Shown: positions 1 through 6,148 of the stretch, piece after piece
Layout: every line of letters starts with the position of its first letter
Position numbering within the stretch: the stretch's first letter is position 1
Assembly: GCA_003517945.1 (NCBI GenBank)
Contig: DOZP01000353.1
Location: 1,914 to 9,309, forward strand
Source: Porphyromonadaceae bacterium
GTDB lineage: Bacteria > Bacteroidota > Bacteroidia > Bacteroidales > Tannerellaceae
Length of the DNA: 7,396 bases
Reading direction: 5' to 3'
Position numbers and translations under genes: made by a program
Notes under the pieces: model-generated
Database searches by the model: none
What the model was told of the DNA's origin: nothing
What the model saw: the letters and a program-made list of their open reading frames with translations, nothing else

Positions 1-146
1 AACAACAACAAAATGAACAGATGAGCCGCGATAATGCACAACAGATGCTGGATGCTTTCCTGCAGGATGAAAAGGATACACAGGAGAAAGTAAAAAAAGC
101 GCAGATGCAGCAACAACAGAATCGTAAGAAAGAAAAACAGTGGTAA
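1..146 (+). CDS. batC: BatC, C-terminal fragment (5' end outside window)
   Basis: Reading from position 3, the frame stays open for 47 codons to a TAA at 144-146. The peptide is very rich in Gln, Lys and Asp/Glu, has the core AQQMLDAFLQDEKDTQEKV, and ends in a basic tail (RKKEKQW). This matches the charged C-terminal end of Bacteroidota BatC, a TPR protein of the aerotolerance operon whose repeats lie upstream and are not in the window. The identification rests mainly on batD and batE following directly, since the fragment itself is short and low in complexity. The 43-nt gap to batD contains no terminator, so the two are probably co-transcribed. BatC is thought to be a periplasmic or membrane-anchored protein-interaction partner of BatB; that is family knowledge and not visible here. 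Confidence 0.75.
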   Translation, partial: QQQNEQMSRDNAQQMLDAFLQDEKDTQEKVKKAQMQQQQNRKKEKQW

Positions 147-189
147 ATTGTAAGGTTTTATAGAAAAAAATATATAAATAGACAGGAAT

Positions 190-1986
190 ATGAAGAAAAA
201 GATAAAATTCTTATTGATGCTATTGTTGTATGTCGTGTTTTCACACCATGTAAAAGCAGACGATGTGACGTTTAAAGGATCTGCGCCTCCTGCCGTGGCC
301 ATGGGTTCACAGTTTCAGTTGGTTTATGTTGTGAATGTCGTGAATGCGAAAGATTTTCGATTACCTCCCTCGCTGACGGAAAATTTTGATCTGTTGATGG
401 GGCCGAGTGCCTCCACAAGTACTAGTATGCAGATCATAAACAATCAAAGGACCAGTTCGGTTTCAACAACGTATACCTGTATATTAATGCCGAAAAAAGA
501 AGGAACATTTGAACTGGAACCGGCTACGGTCAAAATTGGAAATTCGGAATATAAGTCTAACGCGGTGACGATTAAAGTATTGCCTCCTAATCAGGCGGCA
601 CAAGGTGGTGGAATAAGTAGTGAAAATGTATTTTTGCGGATGATTGTCTCAAACCTGAGCGTTTATGAACAGGAAGGTTTCCTTGTCACGTTTAAGCTTT
701 ATACAAATATTGAAACAAGGGAGGTTAATGATGCCAAGTTTCCTGAATTTGAAGGTTTTTTGGCACAGGATATTGATATTAAGGATCACCCAGGGATATT
801 GGAAAATTATAATGGAATTAATTATCAGACGGTTATAATAAAACAAACGGTATTATTCCCGCAGCGTTCAGGCAAAATTGAAATAGAGGGAGGGAAGGTA
901 CGGGTTATTTTAAGGATACGCAATCAGAACCGGAGCCGTGGTTTTTTTGATAGTTTATTTGATTATCAGGATGTTGCCAGGGAAGTTTTTTCACAACCTG
1001 CTACGATAGATGTTAAGCCTTTGCCGTCCGGTAAACCGGCTTCCTTTTCGGGTGCGGTCGGCAGTTATACCGTGTCTTCGGATATAAACAAAACCGAGCT
1101 GACGGCGAATGAGGCTCTTACCATTAAGTTGTCCGTTAAAGGAAACGGAAATATCAAATTGCTTAAAAATCCGGAAGTCAAATTCCCGAATGATTTTGAG
1201 GTATATGATCCGAAAGTCGATAATAGTAATATCCGTGTTTCCGCAGCGGGAGTGAACGGAACTAAAACGATCGAATATATGGCGATTCCGCGTTATGCCG
1301 GTGATTTTGAAATACCGGCTGTCAATTTTTCTTATTTCGATCCGAAAGCAGGCGTCTATAAGACACTTTCGACCGATCCTTTCCGGATTCACGTGGAAAA
1401 AGGTGAAGGAGGAGCGGATGCTCCTGTCGTGTCTAATTATACAAACCGTGAAAGCGTGAAATTCCTCGGAAAAGATATCCGCTATATCAAAGTAGGCAAG
1501 GCGCATTTTGTTTCGAACAAAGAAATCTTTTTCGGTTCGTTCCTCTATGTCATGGCATACCTGATGATCGCTGTCTTGTTTATCGTATTTTTCATTATCT
1601 ATCGTAAACAGGTGAAGGAAAATTCAAACATAGCGCTTGTGCGTACAAAGAAAGCCAACAAAACGGCTGTCAGGCGATTGAAACAGGCTGAAAAACTGCT
1701 TAAAGAAAATAAAGAAGAAGAGTTTTACGAAGAAGTTTTACGTGCTTTATGGGGGTACCTGAGTGATAAACTGAATATGCCCCAGTCTGAATTGACGAAA
1801 GAAAATGTAGCGGCGGAATTGACAAAATACGGAGTGGATGAATCGTTATCGAACGAATTTCTGGAGATCGTCAATACGTGTGAATTTGCCCGTTATGCTT
1901 CGATGCAGACTTCCGGAGCGATGGATAAACTGTTTACGGAAACGATAGATGCTATCGGGAAGATGGAAAATACAATCAAAAAATAA
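190..1986 (+). CDS. batD: BatD, oxygen-tolerance (aerotolerance) membrane protein
   Basis: A 598-residue protein with a Sec signal peptide at residues 1-23 (basic MKKKIK start, Leu-rich core, likely cleavage after VKA). A long extracytoplasmic beta-rich region follows (about 24-447), then one transmembrane helix (about 448-471, LYVMAYLMIAVLFIVFFIIY). The cytoplasmic tail (472-598) opens with a Lys/Glu-rich, probably coiled-coil stretch. This layout, the opening DDVTFKGSAPPAVAMGSQF and the tail motif EEEFYEEVLRALWGYLSDKL are typical of the BatD family (PF13584). The ATG at 190 gives a complete signal peptide and has a weak AGGA a few bases upstream. Bat proteins were first linked to aerotolerance in Bacteroides fragilis; the biochemical role of BatD is unknown. 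It is thought to scaffold a complex with the VWA proteins BatA and BatB. It lies 43 nt after batC and 7 nt before batE, and the operon promoter is outside the window. Confidence 0.93.
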   Translation: MKKKIKFLLMLLLYVVFSHHVKADDVTFKGSAPPAVAMGSQFQLVYVVNVVNAKDFRLPPSLTENFDLLMGPSASTSTSMQIINNQRTSSVSTTYTCILMPKKEGTFELEPATVKIGNSEYKSNAVTIKVLPPNQAAQGGGISSENVFLRMIVSNLSVYEQEGFLVTFKLYTNIETREVNDAKFPEFEGFLAQDIDIKDHPGILENYNGINYQTVIIKQTVLFPQRSGKIEIEGGKVRVILRIRNQNRSRGFFDSLFDYQDVAREVFSQPATIDVKPLPSGKPASFSGAVGSYTVSSDINKTELTANEALTIKLSVKGNGNIKLLKNPEVKFPNDFEVYDPKVDNSNIRVSAAGVNGTKTIEYMAIPRYAGDFEIPAVNFSYFDPKAGVYKTLSTDPFRIHVEKGEGGADAPVVSNYTNRESVKFLGKDIRYIKVGKAHFVSNKEIFFGSFLYVMAYLMIAVLFIVFFIIYRKQVKENSNIALVRTKKANKTAVRRLKQAEKLLKENKEEEFYEEVLRALWGYLSDKLNMPQSELTKENVAAELTKYGVDESLSNEFLEIVNTCEFARYASMQTSGAMDKLFTETIDAIGKMENTIKK

Positions 1987-1993
1987 GAACGAC

Positions 1994-2758
1994 ATGATAC
2001 GAAATATAGGTAGGAAAATCATCGGAATATGCATATTGTGTGGAATATATGCGCCTGTTTTTGCACAGGAGGCCGATGTAAAGGCGGCTGAAACGGCTTA
2101 TGCTTCGGAACAATATGACCGGGCAGTGGAACTGTATGAATCTGTACTTAAAACTTACGGAGATTCATATGAATTATATTACAATCTTGGAAACTCGTAT
2201 TACAAAACCGGAAAGATAGCGCATGCGATTTTGAATTATGAACGTGCGTTGCTCATAAAACCGGGCGATAATGATATTCGTTTTAATCTGGAGATGGCCA
2301 GACAACAGACGGTTGATAAAATAGAACCGTTGCAGGGTTTTTTTCTGAAAGTCTGGTTTCGTTCCGTACAAAACCTGATAGGGGTTGATTCGTGGGCAGC
2401 GATAGGTATTTTCTGCTTTGTCATGCTGATCTGTTGTCTTGTGTTGTTTTTCTTTTCCAAATGGATGCGTCTCAAAAAAATAGGCTTTTATCTGGGGATT
2501 GTATTATTTATTGCCGTTATATTCGCAAATGTATTTGCTTATAATCAGAAAGAAGAACTTATTAACCGCAACGGTGCGATTGTTTTTACCCCTACGGTTA
2601 CGGTGAAGAGTTCTCCGGATAATAGCGGTACGGACCTGTTTGTATTACATGAAGGCACTAAAGTATTTATAGAAAGTTCCGTCGGCGATTGGAATGAAAT
2701 TGTGCTGGAAGATGGAAATGTCGGGTGGATCAATAAAAAAGATATAACCGTAATATAA
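1994..2758 (+). CDS. batE: BatE, TPR and SH3-like membrane protein
   Basis: A 254-residue protein. The frame is open from an ATG at 1949 inside batD, but the ATG at 1994, 7 nt after the batD stop, is preferred because it places a signal peptide at the N-terminus (residues 1-24, likely cleavage VFA/QE). Residues about 27-93 form two TPR units (AETAYASEQYDRAVELYESV, then YYNLGNSYYKTGKIAHAILN). Two transmembrane helices follow at about 135-155 and 162-183. The C-terminal part (about 194-254) resembles a bacterial SH3 domain, with VKSSPDNSGTDLFVLHEGTKV and an ending GDWNEIVLEDGNVGWINKKD. This TPR-TM-TM-SH3 order is that of BatE. The TPR region and the SH3 domain would both face the periplasm if the two helices form a hairpin. 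BatE is probably an assembly or peptidoglycan-sensing partner of BatD; that role is inferred from domains. The PAP2 gene starts 3 nt downstream. Confidence 0.92.
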   Translation: MIRNIGRKIIGICILCGIYAPVFAQEADVKAAETAYASEQYDRAVELYESVLKTYGDSYELYYNLGNSYYKTGKIAHAILNYERALLIKPGDNDIRFNLEMARQQTVDKIEPLQGFFLKVWFRSVQNLIGVDSWAAIGIFCFVMLICCLVLFFFSKWMRLKKIGFYLGIVLFIAVIFANVFAYNQKEELINRNGAIVFTPTVTVKSSPDNSGTDLFVLHEGTKVFIESSVGDWNEIVLEDGNVGWINKKDITVI

Positions 2759-2761
2759 TAT

Positions 2762-3493
2762 ATGCTTGAGAAAGTCCTGGATTACGAAGAGAACGCATTT
2801 CTATTGTTGAACGGTTATCATGCTCCTTTTGGAGACCAGTTCATGTGGCTGTTTTCAGGTAAAGTTTTTTGGATACCCCTGGCTGTCTTTTTTGTTATCA
2901 TGCTTTTTTACAAAAATAAGAAACATTGGAAAGAAACGCTTATTGTATTGGCAGCTATAGCATTGGTCGTCACTTTGTGCGACCAGTTTGCTTCCGGAAT
3001 ATGTAAACCCGTATTTGCCCGGTTGAGGCCTACGCATCATCCGGAATTTATGGATAAAGTACAGGTTGTATTTAATTACCGTGGCGGCCGTTTTGGTTTT
3101 ATATCAAGCCATGCGGCGAATGCATTTGGTTTTGCAACTCTTACTTCATTGATTTTCAAGTATCATTTTTACTCTGTTATGTTGTATTTATGGGCTATTG
3201 TTAATTCCTACAGCCGGATTTACCTGGGTGTGCATTTTATTTCGGACATCGTAGCCGGAACCATAGCAGGCCTTTTGTTCGGATGGGTTGTTTATAAATT
3301 GTTCGCTTTCACCCGTAAAAAAATGCTTGTTGATAAAATAGCCGATGGTGATGATCCGGAAAATATACCTCGTTCTTATACAAATGAAAGGCTCAATACG
3401 ATTTTATATATGTTAATTGCCACAATTATTGTCATGTTGTTTATTAGTTTATTGTATGTTTTAAAGTTTATTCCTCTGGTAACAATTAAATAA
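2762..3493 (+). CDS. PAP2-superfamily membrane phosphatase
   Basis: A 243-residue polytopic membrane protein. All three parts of the PAP2 phosphatase signature are present: K-x6-RP (K82, R89, P90), the PSGH-type motif as ISSH (S115, H117), and SR-x5-H-x3-D (S151, R152, H158, D162). In this family H158 is the nucleophile and D162 supports it. Hydrophobic segments lie at about 35-50, 58-78, 119-133, 137-149, 161-183 and 212-238; the last one extends the C-terminus beyond the catalytic core. Family members dephosphorylate phosphatidic acid, phosphatidylglycerol phosphate or undecaprenyl diphosphate, with the active site usually on the periplasmic face; the substrate cannot be told from sequence. 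The start lies 3 nt after batE, which indicates co-transcription and probably translational coupling. There is no Shine-Dalgarno sequence. A role in lipid-carrier recycling next to the Bat complex is inference. Confidence 0.92.
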   Translation: MLEKVLDYEENAFLLLNGYHAPFGDQFMWLFSGKVFWIPLAVFFVIMLFYKNKKHWKETLIVLAAIALVVTLCDQFASGICKPVFARLRPTHHPEFMDKVQVVFNYRGGRFGFISSHAANAFGFATLTSLIFKYHFYSVMLYLWAIVNSYSRIYLGVHFISDIVAGTIAGLLFGWVVYKLFAFTRKKMLVDKIADGDDPENIPRSYTNERLNTILYMLIATIIVMLFISLLYVLKFIPLVTIK

Positions 3494-3507
3494 CATGTTT
3501 AAGAATG

Positions 3508-3541
3508 ATGCCGTAAAACATGCGATGTTTCTGGTCATTTT
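3508..3541 (+). terminator. Imperfect hairpin after the bat-PAP2 operon, possible weak terminator or operator
   Basis: AAACAT (3516-3521) and ATGTTT (3525-3530) pair perfectly around GCG. After a three-base mismatch the arms pair again (four of the next five bases, 3508-3512 with 3534-3538), and four T residues close the element at 3538-3541. The stem is GC-poor and the T-run short, so termination would be leaky. The promoter of the next gene starts 3 nt later, so the same inverted repeat could be a regulator-binding site. The interval 3494-3625 holds no other gene I can support. Confidence 0.3.
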
Positions 3542-3543
3542 AA

Positions 3544-3574
3544 TTTGAAAACAAAAAAAAAGTTGTTACATTTC
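3544..3574 (+). promoter_or_regulatory. Bacteroidota-type promoter for the HTH gene
   Basis: TTTG at 3544-3547 is followed, after a 19-nt spacer, by TACATTTC at 3567-3574. This matches the Bacteroides consensus TTTG (-33) and TAnnTTTG (-7) with one mismatch in the last base. The spacer includes a run of nine A residues (3553-3561). Transcription would start near 3580, leaving a leader of about 45 nt before the ATG at 3626. Confidence 0.6.
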
Positions 3575-3625
3575 GGAACATAATTCAATAAATAAATGGA
3601 GTATTAATGAAAAAATATTTTGATC

Positions 3626-3901
3626 ATGGCAAAAACAATCACTTTCAATGAGCTTCGTGACATCAAAGATCGTTTACCGGACGGTTCTATGCATTGTATA
3701 GCAGATGAATTAGGCATCAATGTGGAAACCGTCCGTAATTATTTCGGTGGGTATAACTATAAGGATGGGAAAAGTTGCGGATTGCATATTGAACCCGGGC
3801 CTAATGGTGGTATAGTTGTATTGAGTGACACGACAATATTGGAAAGGGCGCTCAAAATGCTGGAGGAAGAAGGTGATTCTGTTCCCATGGCAGAGGCCTG
3901 A
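3626..3901 (+). CDS. Small helix-turn-helix DNA-binding protein, Bacteroidales type
   Basis: A 91-residue protein. The frame also opens at a TTG at 3620, but the ATG at 3626 gives the natural start MAKTITFNELRDIKDRLP. Residues about 22-42 form a helix-turn-helix (MHCIADELGINVETVRNYFG) in which IADELGI and VETVRNYF would be the two helices. A glycine-rich, probably beta-hairpin stretch follows (GGYNYKDGKSCGLHIEPGPN), then an acidic C-terminal helix with the strand-helix pattern VVLSDTTILERALKMLEEE. I recognise this as a type of short DNA-binding protein common in Bacteroidales; its targets and function are not known to me. It has its own promoter at 3544-3574 and a hairpin terminator at 3911-3945, so it is probably a single-gene transcript. 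It has no toxin or antitoxin partner here. A regulator or nucleoid-associated role is inference. Confidence 0.85.
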   Translation: MAKTITFNELRDIKDRLPDGSMHCIADELGINVETVRNYFGGYNYKDGKSCGLHIEPGPNGGIVVLSDTTILERALKMLEEEGDSVPMAEA

Positions 3902-3910
3902 TTAATTATA

Positions 3911-3945
3911 AAATCCCTGAACGGTTATCTGTGAAGGGATTTTTT
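3911..3945 (+). terminator. Rho-independent terminator of the HTH gene
   Basis: AAATCCCT (3911-3918) pairs perfectly with AGGGATTT (3935-3942) across a 16-nt loop. The T-run reaches 3945, giving six Ts from the end of the stem onward. It lies 9 nt past the HTH stop codon and 60 nt before the Usp gene, so the two genes are probably separate transcription units. Confidence 0.8.
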
Positions 3946-4004
3946 GTAAGAGATATTTATGAGAACAATAATTTCTGCTGAAATTGTGATCAATAGAAAA
4001 CAAT

Positions 4005-5120
4005 ATGGAAGATAAATTAGTTACCCTGGCTATACATACATTTGAAAAAGCCCAGATACTGAAAACCTTACTTGAGTCTGAAGGTATTGAGGTCTTTATA
4101 CATAATGTAAACCTGATACAGCCGGTTGTATCGGCAGGAGTACGGGTTCGGATAAAAGAAAGCGATCTTCCTCATGCTTTGCGTGTTATTGAAGCGACAC
4201 AGTTTTTTAAAGAAGAAAGCGGATCTCAGTCAGACGAGAATATTAAAAAAGTACTTATTCCGGTAGATTTTTCGGATTATTCCCTGAAGGCATGTGAAAT
4301 TGGTTTTAAATATGCCGATCAGATCGGGGCGGAAATCATGCTAATGCATGTTTATTATACCATATTCATACCTTCATCATTGTCATATCCGGGAATGGGA
4401 CAGGACAGTAATATTTATGATGAACCTATTCATGCGGTATACGAACGTGTGCAAACGGATATGAAAAATATCGTATCGGTTATTAATAAAAAAATAGTTA
4501 CGGGAGAATTACCGGCAATTAAATATGATTATATACTCCGCGAAGGATCGCCCGAAGACGAAATCATCGCATATTCAAAAGAATATCGTCCTGCAATGAT
4601 TGTGATGGGTACACGCGGTAAAAACCGTAAAAATATCGAATTGATCGGTAGTGTTACAGCCGAAATTATCGAATTAACCCGGTTCCCGCTACTGGCTATT
4701 CCGGAAAATGTATCTTTTAATAGTGTGAAAGATATTAAAAATATTGCATTTGCCATGTCTTTTAATCAACAGGATCTGGTAGCTTTTGATCATTTTGTTA
4801 AACTTATGAAAGGAAAAATTCCGAAAGTACATCTGTTTAATATTTCGACAAGCGGAGATGAATGGAATGAAATCCATCTGACCGGTACGCGTGAGTATCT
4901 TCTGAAACATTATCCGGAATTAGATATAGAATTTACCGTATTAAGCGATGGAGATTTACTGGATGCCATAGAGCAATTTGTCAGGGAAAAAAATATTGAT
5001 ATTATTACATTAACAACGCACAGACGTAGTATGATAATCCGGATTTTTAATCCCAGCATTGCGCGTAAAATGTTATTTCATACGAATACGGCGCTTTTGA
5101 TTATTCCCGGTGTATCCTGA
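4005..5120 (+). CDS. DUF2007-like domain fused to tandem universal stress protein (UspA) domains
   Basis: A 371-residue protein, apparently cytoplasmic, with no signal peptide or membrane helix. Residues about 3-68 resemble DUF2007 (putative signal-transducing domain), with LVTLAIHTFEKAQILKTLLE, ESEGIEVFIHN and a VRVRIKESDLPHALRVIE end. Residues about 81-233 form a complete UspA domain: IPVDFSD carries the nucleotide-contacting Asp (D88), and the ATP motif G-x2-G-x9-G-S is intact (G202, G205, G215, S216). Residues about 242-371 form a second Usp-like domain in which the equivalent positions, at the same spacing, are T337, R340, P350 and S351, and the early Asp is replaced (Ser near 252). It probably does not bind ATP. 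Tandem Usp proteins of about 280 residues are common in Bacteroidota; the extra N-terminal domain explains the length here. It probably acts as an ATP-dependent stress or signalling protein. No clear promoter was found in the 104-nt gap upstream. Confidence 0.9.
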   Translation: MEDKLVTLAIHTFEKAQILKTLLESEGIEVFIHNVNLIQPVVSAGVRVRIKESDLPHALRVIEATQFFKEESGSQSDENIKKVLIPVDFSDYSLKACEIGFKYADQIGAEIMLMHVYYTIFIPSSLSYPGMGQDSNIYDEPIHAVYERVQTDMKNIVSVINKKIVTGELPAIKYDYILREGSPEDEIIAYSKEYRPAMIVMGTRGKNRKNIELIGSVTAEIIELTRFPLLAIPENVSFNSVKDIKNIAFAMSFNQQDLVAFDHFVKLMKGKIPKVHLFNISTSGDEWNEIHLTGTREYLLKHYPELDIEFTVLSDGDLLDAIEQFVREKNIDIITLTTHRRSMIIRIFNPSIARKMLFHTNTALLIIPGVS

Positions 5121-5203
5121 GATTGTAATCTTAGATAAGTATGTATGTTTATTTTCTGTATAATTAATATTATGTTAAATAGAATATGCGGTCAAAAGAT
5201 CAA

Positions 5204-5242
5204 AAAATCCCTGAAGCAGCGACAAGCCTTTTCAGGGATTTT
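5204..5242. terminator. Bidirectional rho-independent terminator between convergent operons
   Basis: AAAATCCCTGAA (5204-5215) and TTCAGGGATTTT (5231-5242) form a perfect 12-bp stem with a 15-nt loop. On the + strand the stem ends in TTTT and is followed by TTTTTT at 5246-5251. On the minus strand it also runs into a T-rich tract. It lies 83 nt after the Usp stop and 33 nt after the stop of the minus-strand DUF6599 gene, so it can end both transcripts. The interval 5121-5275 holds nothing else I can support. Confidence 0.88.
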
Positions 5243-5275
5243 CTATTTTTTCAAATACGGTTGTTTTGTGAATGA

Positions 5276-6139
5276 TCACAAATTATTAATCATTATATTA
5301 AGCTTTGCTTCCGCATCAGGAATTGTTTCTCCGTTATCGTTATAGATTCCGATCAGGTATTTTCCTTTCCATAAGCACGGAATATCTCCGTTATACCGGT
5401 CTTTTATAAGTAAAAATCCTTCTTCGAACTCAAGCGGTTGTTTGGTAAAAGTGAAATATTTCTTGAGTATTTCCTTTGCTTCCTCACCGGAGCCCGCTTC
5501 TATCGCAAATAACTGATATTTCAGGTTTTCCTGTTTATATTGACATACATAAACCTTATTGAGAAACTCGTGTCCGATATAATTAGAGGTTATATATGCT
5601 TCTGTATGAGGTATTTTGTTTTCTTCCGGAAGGATTTTTATCATGGCCGGATAGTCTGCATCCGGAGCTGCATTGTCTGCTACTGCTTTGGATATCAATT
5701 GTAAAGCGTTTCCCGTATCTTCATCAGACAAACTGCTCCTGATTTTAATATACAACGAGCCGGCAAAGAAAAACATACTGCCGTTATCTCCATGCGCCTC
5801 TCCCCCTATTTTATAAAATGTAAGGTCTGAGGAACGCTCAGACGAATACATCCCAAACGCATCTTCGGGGGTAGCGTGACGGTATACCTGAATGGTAATA
5901 TAATCTTCTCCTTTGGTATAGTCGCATGTCGTCATTTCAAGAAAGCCGTTTTCGATAAACAACGGGGCGGCTCCGTTAATCCGGTCAAATAAATTGTCCG
6001 GATTAAAAACTTCTTTGGATGCCGGTTTTTGCCATCCCCTGACATCCGGCAACCATGCGCAAATCTCATCCGGAGTCTGCGCTGTTATAAAGGTTGACGA
6101 AGCAAGGAAAAGACTTGCTATATAGTATATGAACTTCAT
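5276..6139 (-). CDS. Secreted DUF6599-like protein of unknown function
   Basis: A 287-residue protein with a Sec signal peptide at residues 1-20 (MKFIYYIASLFLASSTFITA, cleavage before Q21), so probably periplasmic; no lipobox is seen. The mature part starts with an LPDVRGWQ motif. It continues with NLFDRINGAAPLFIENGF (about 49-66) and a strand-rich VYRHATPEDAFGMYSSERS stretch (about 86-104), the pattern I associate with DUF6599. A second half (about 184-285) has alternating strands and helices with GHEFLNKVYVCQYK and ends in YLIGIYNDNG, possibly a repeat of the same fold. Four Cys remain in the mature protein (27, 72, 199, 255). No catalytic motif is recognisable. It starts 9 nt after the stop of the exported aldo/keto reductase and is followed by a strong terminator, so it is the last gene of that operon. 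Biochemical function is unknown; a partner or chaperone role for the reductase is inference. Confidence 0.8.
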   Translation of the reverse strand: MKFIYYIASLFLASSTFITAQTPDEICAWLPDVRGWQKPASKEVFNPDNLFDRINGAAPLFIENGFLEMTTCDYTKGEDYITIQVYRHATPEDAFGMYSSERSSDLTFYKIGGEAHGDNGSMFFFAGSLYIKIRSSLSDEDTGNALQLISKAVADNAAPDADYPAMIKILPEENKIPHTEAYITSNYIGHEFLNKVYVCQYKQENLKYQLFAIEAGSGEEAKEILKKYFTFTKQPLEFEEGFLLIKDRYNGDIPCLWKGKYLIGIYNDNGETIPDAEAKLNIMINNL

Positions 6140-6148
6140 AAGTATCTG

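Noticed and set aside
991..1506. A 171-codon open frame on the minus strand.
   Set aside because: It is antisense to batD and its product is a low-quality Arg/Ile/Phe-rich sequence, typical of a shadow frame.
1949..1993. An upstream ATG start for batE inside batD.
   Set aside because: It adds 15 polar and charged residues in front of a normal signal peptide; the ATG at 1994 fits better.
3943..3976. A promoter for the Usp gene (TTTG at 3943 with TAATTTCT at 3969, or TATTTATG at 3954).
   Set aside because: The first pair has a 22-nt spacer and a poor -7 box, and its TTTG overlaps the terminator; the second lacks a -33 element. Neither is convincing.
5145..5345. A 66-codon + strand frame between the convergent operons.
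   Set aside because: It runs through the terminator hairpin and into the antisense of the DUF6599 gene, with no promoter or start signal.
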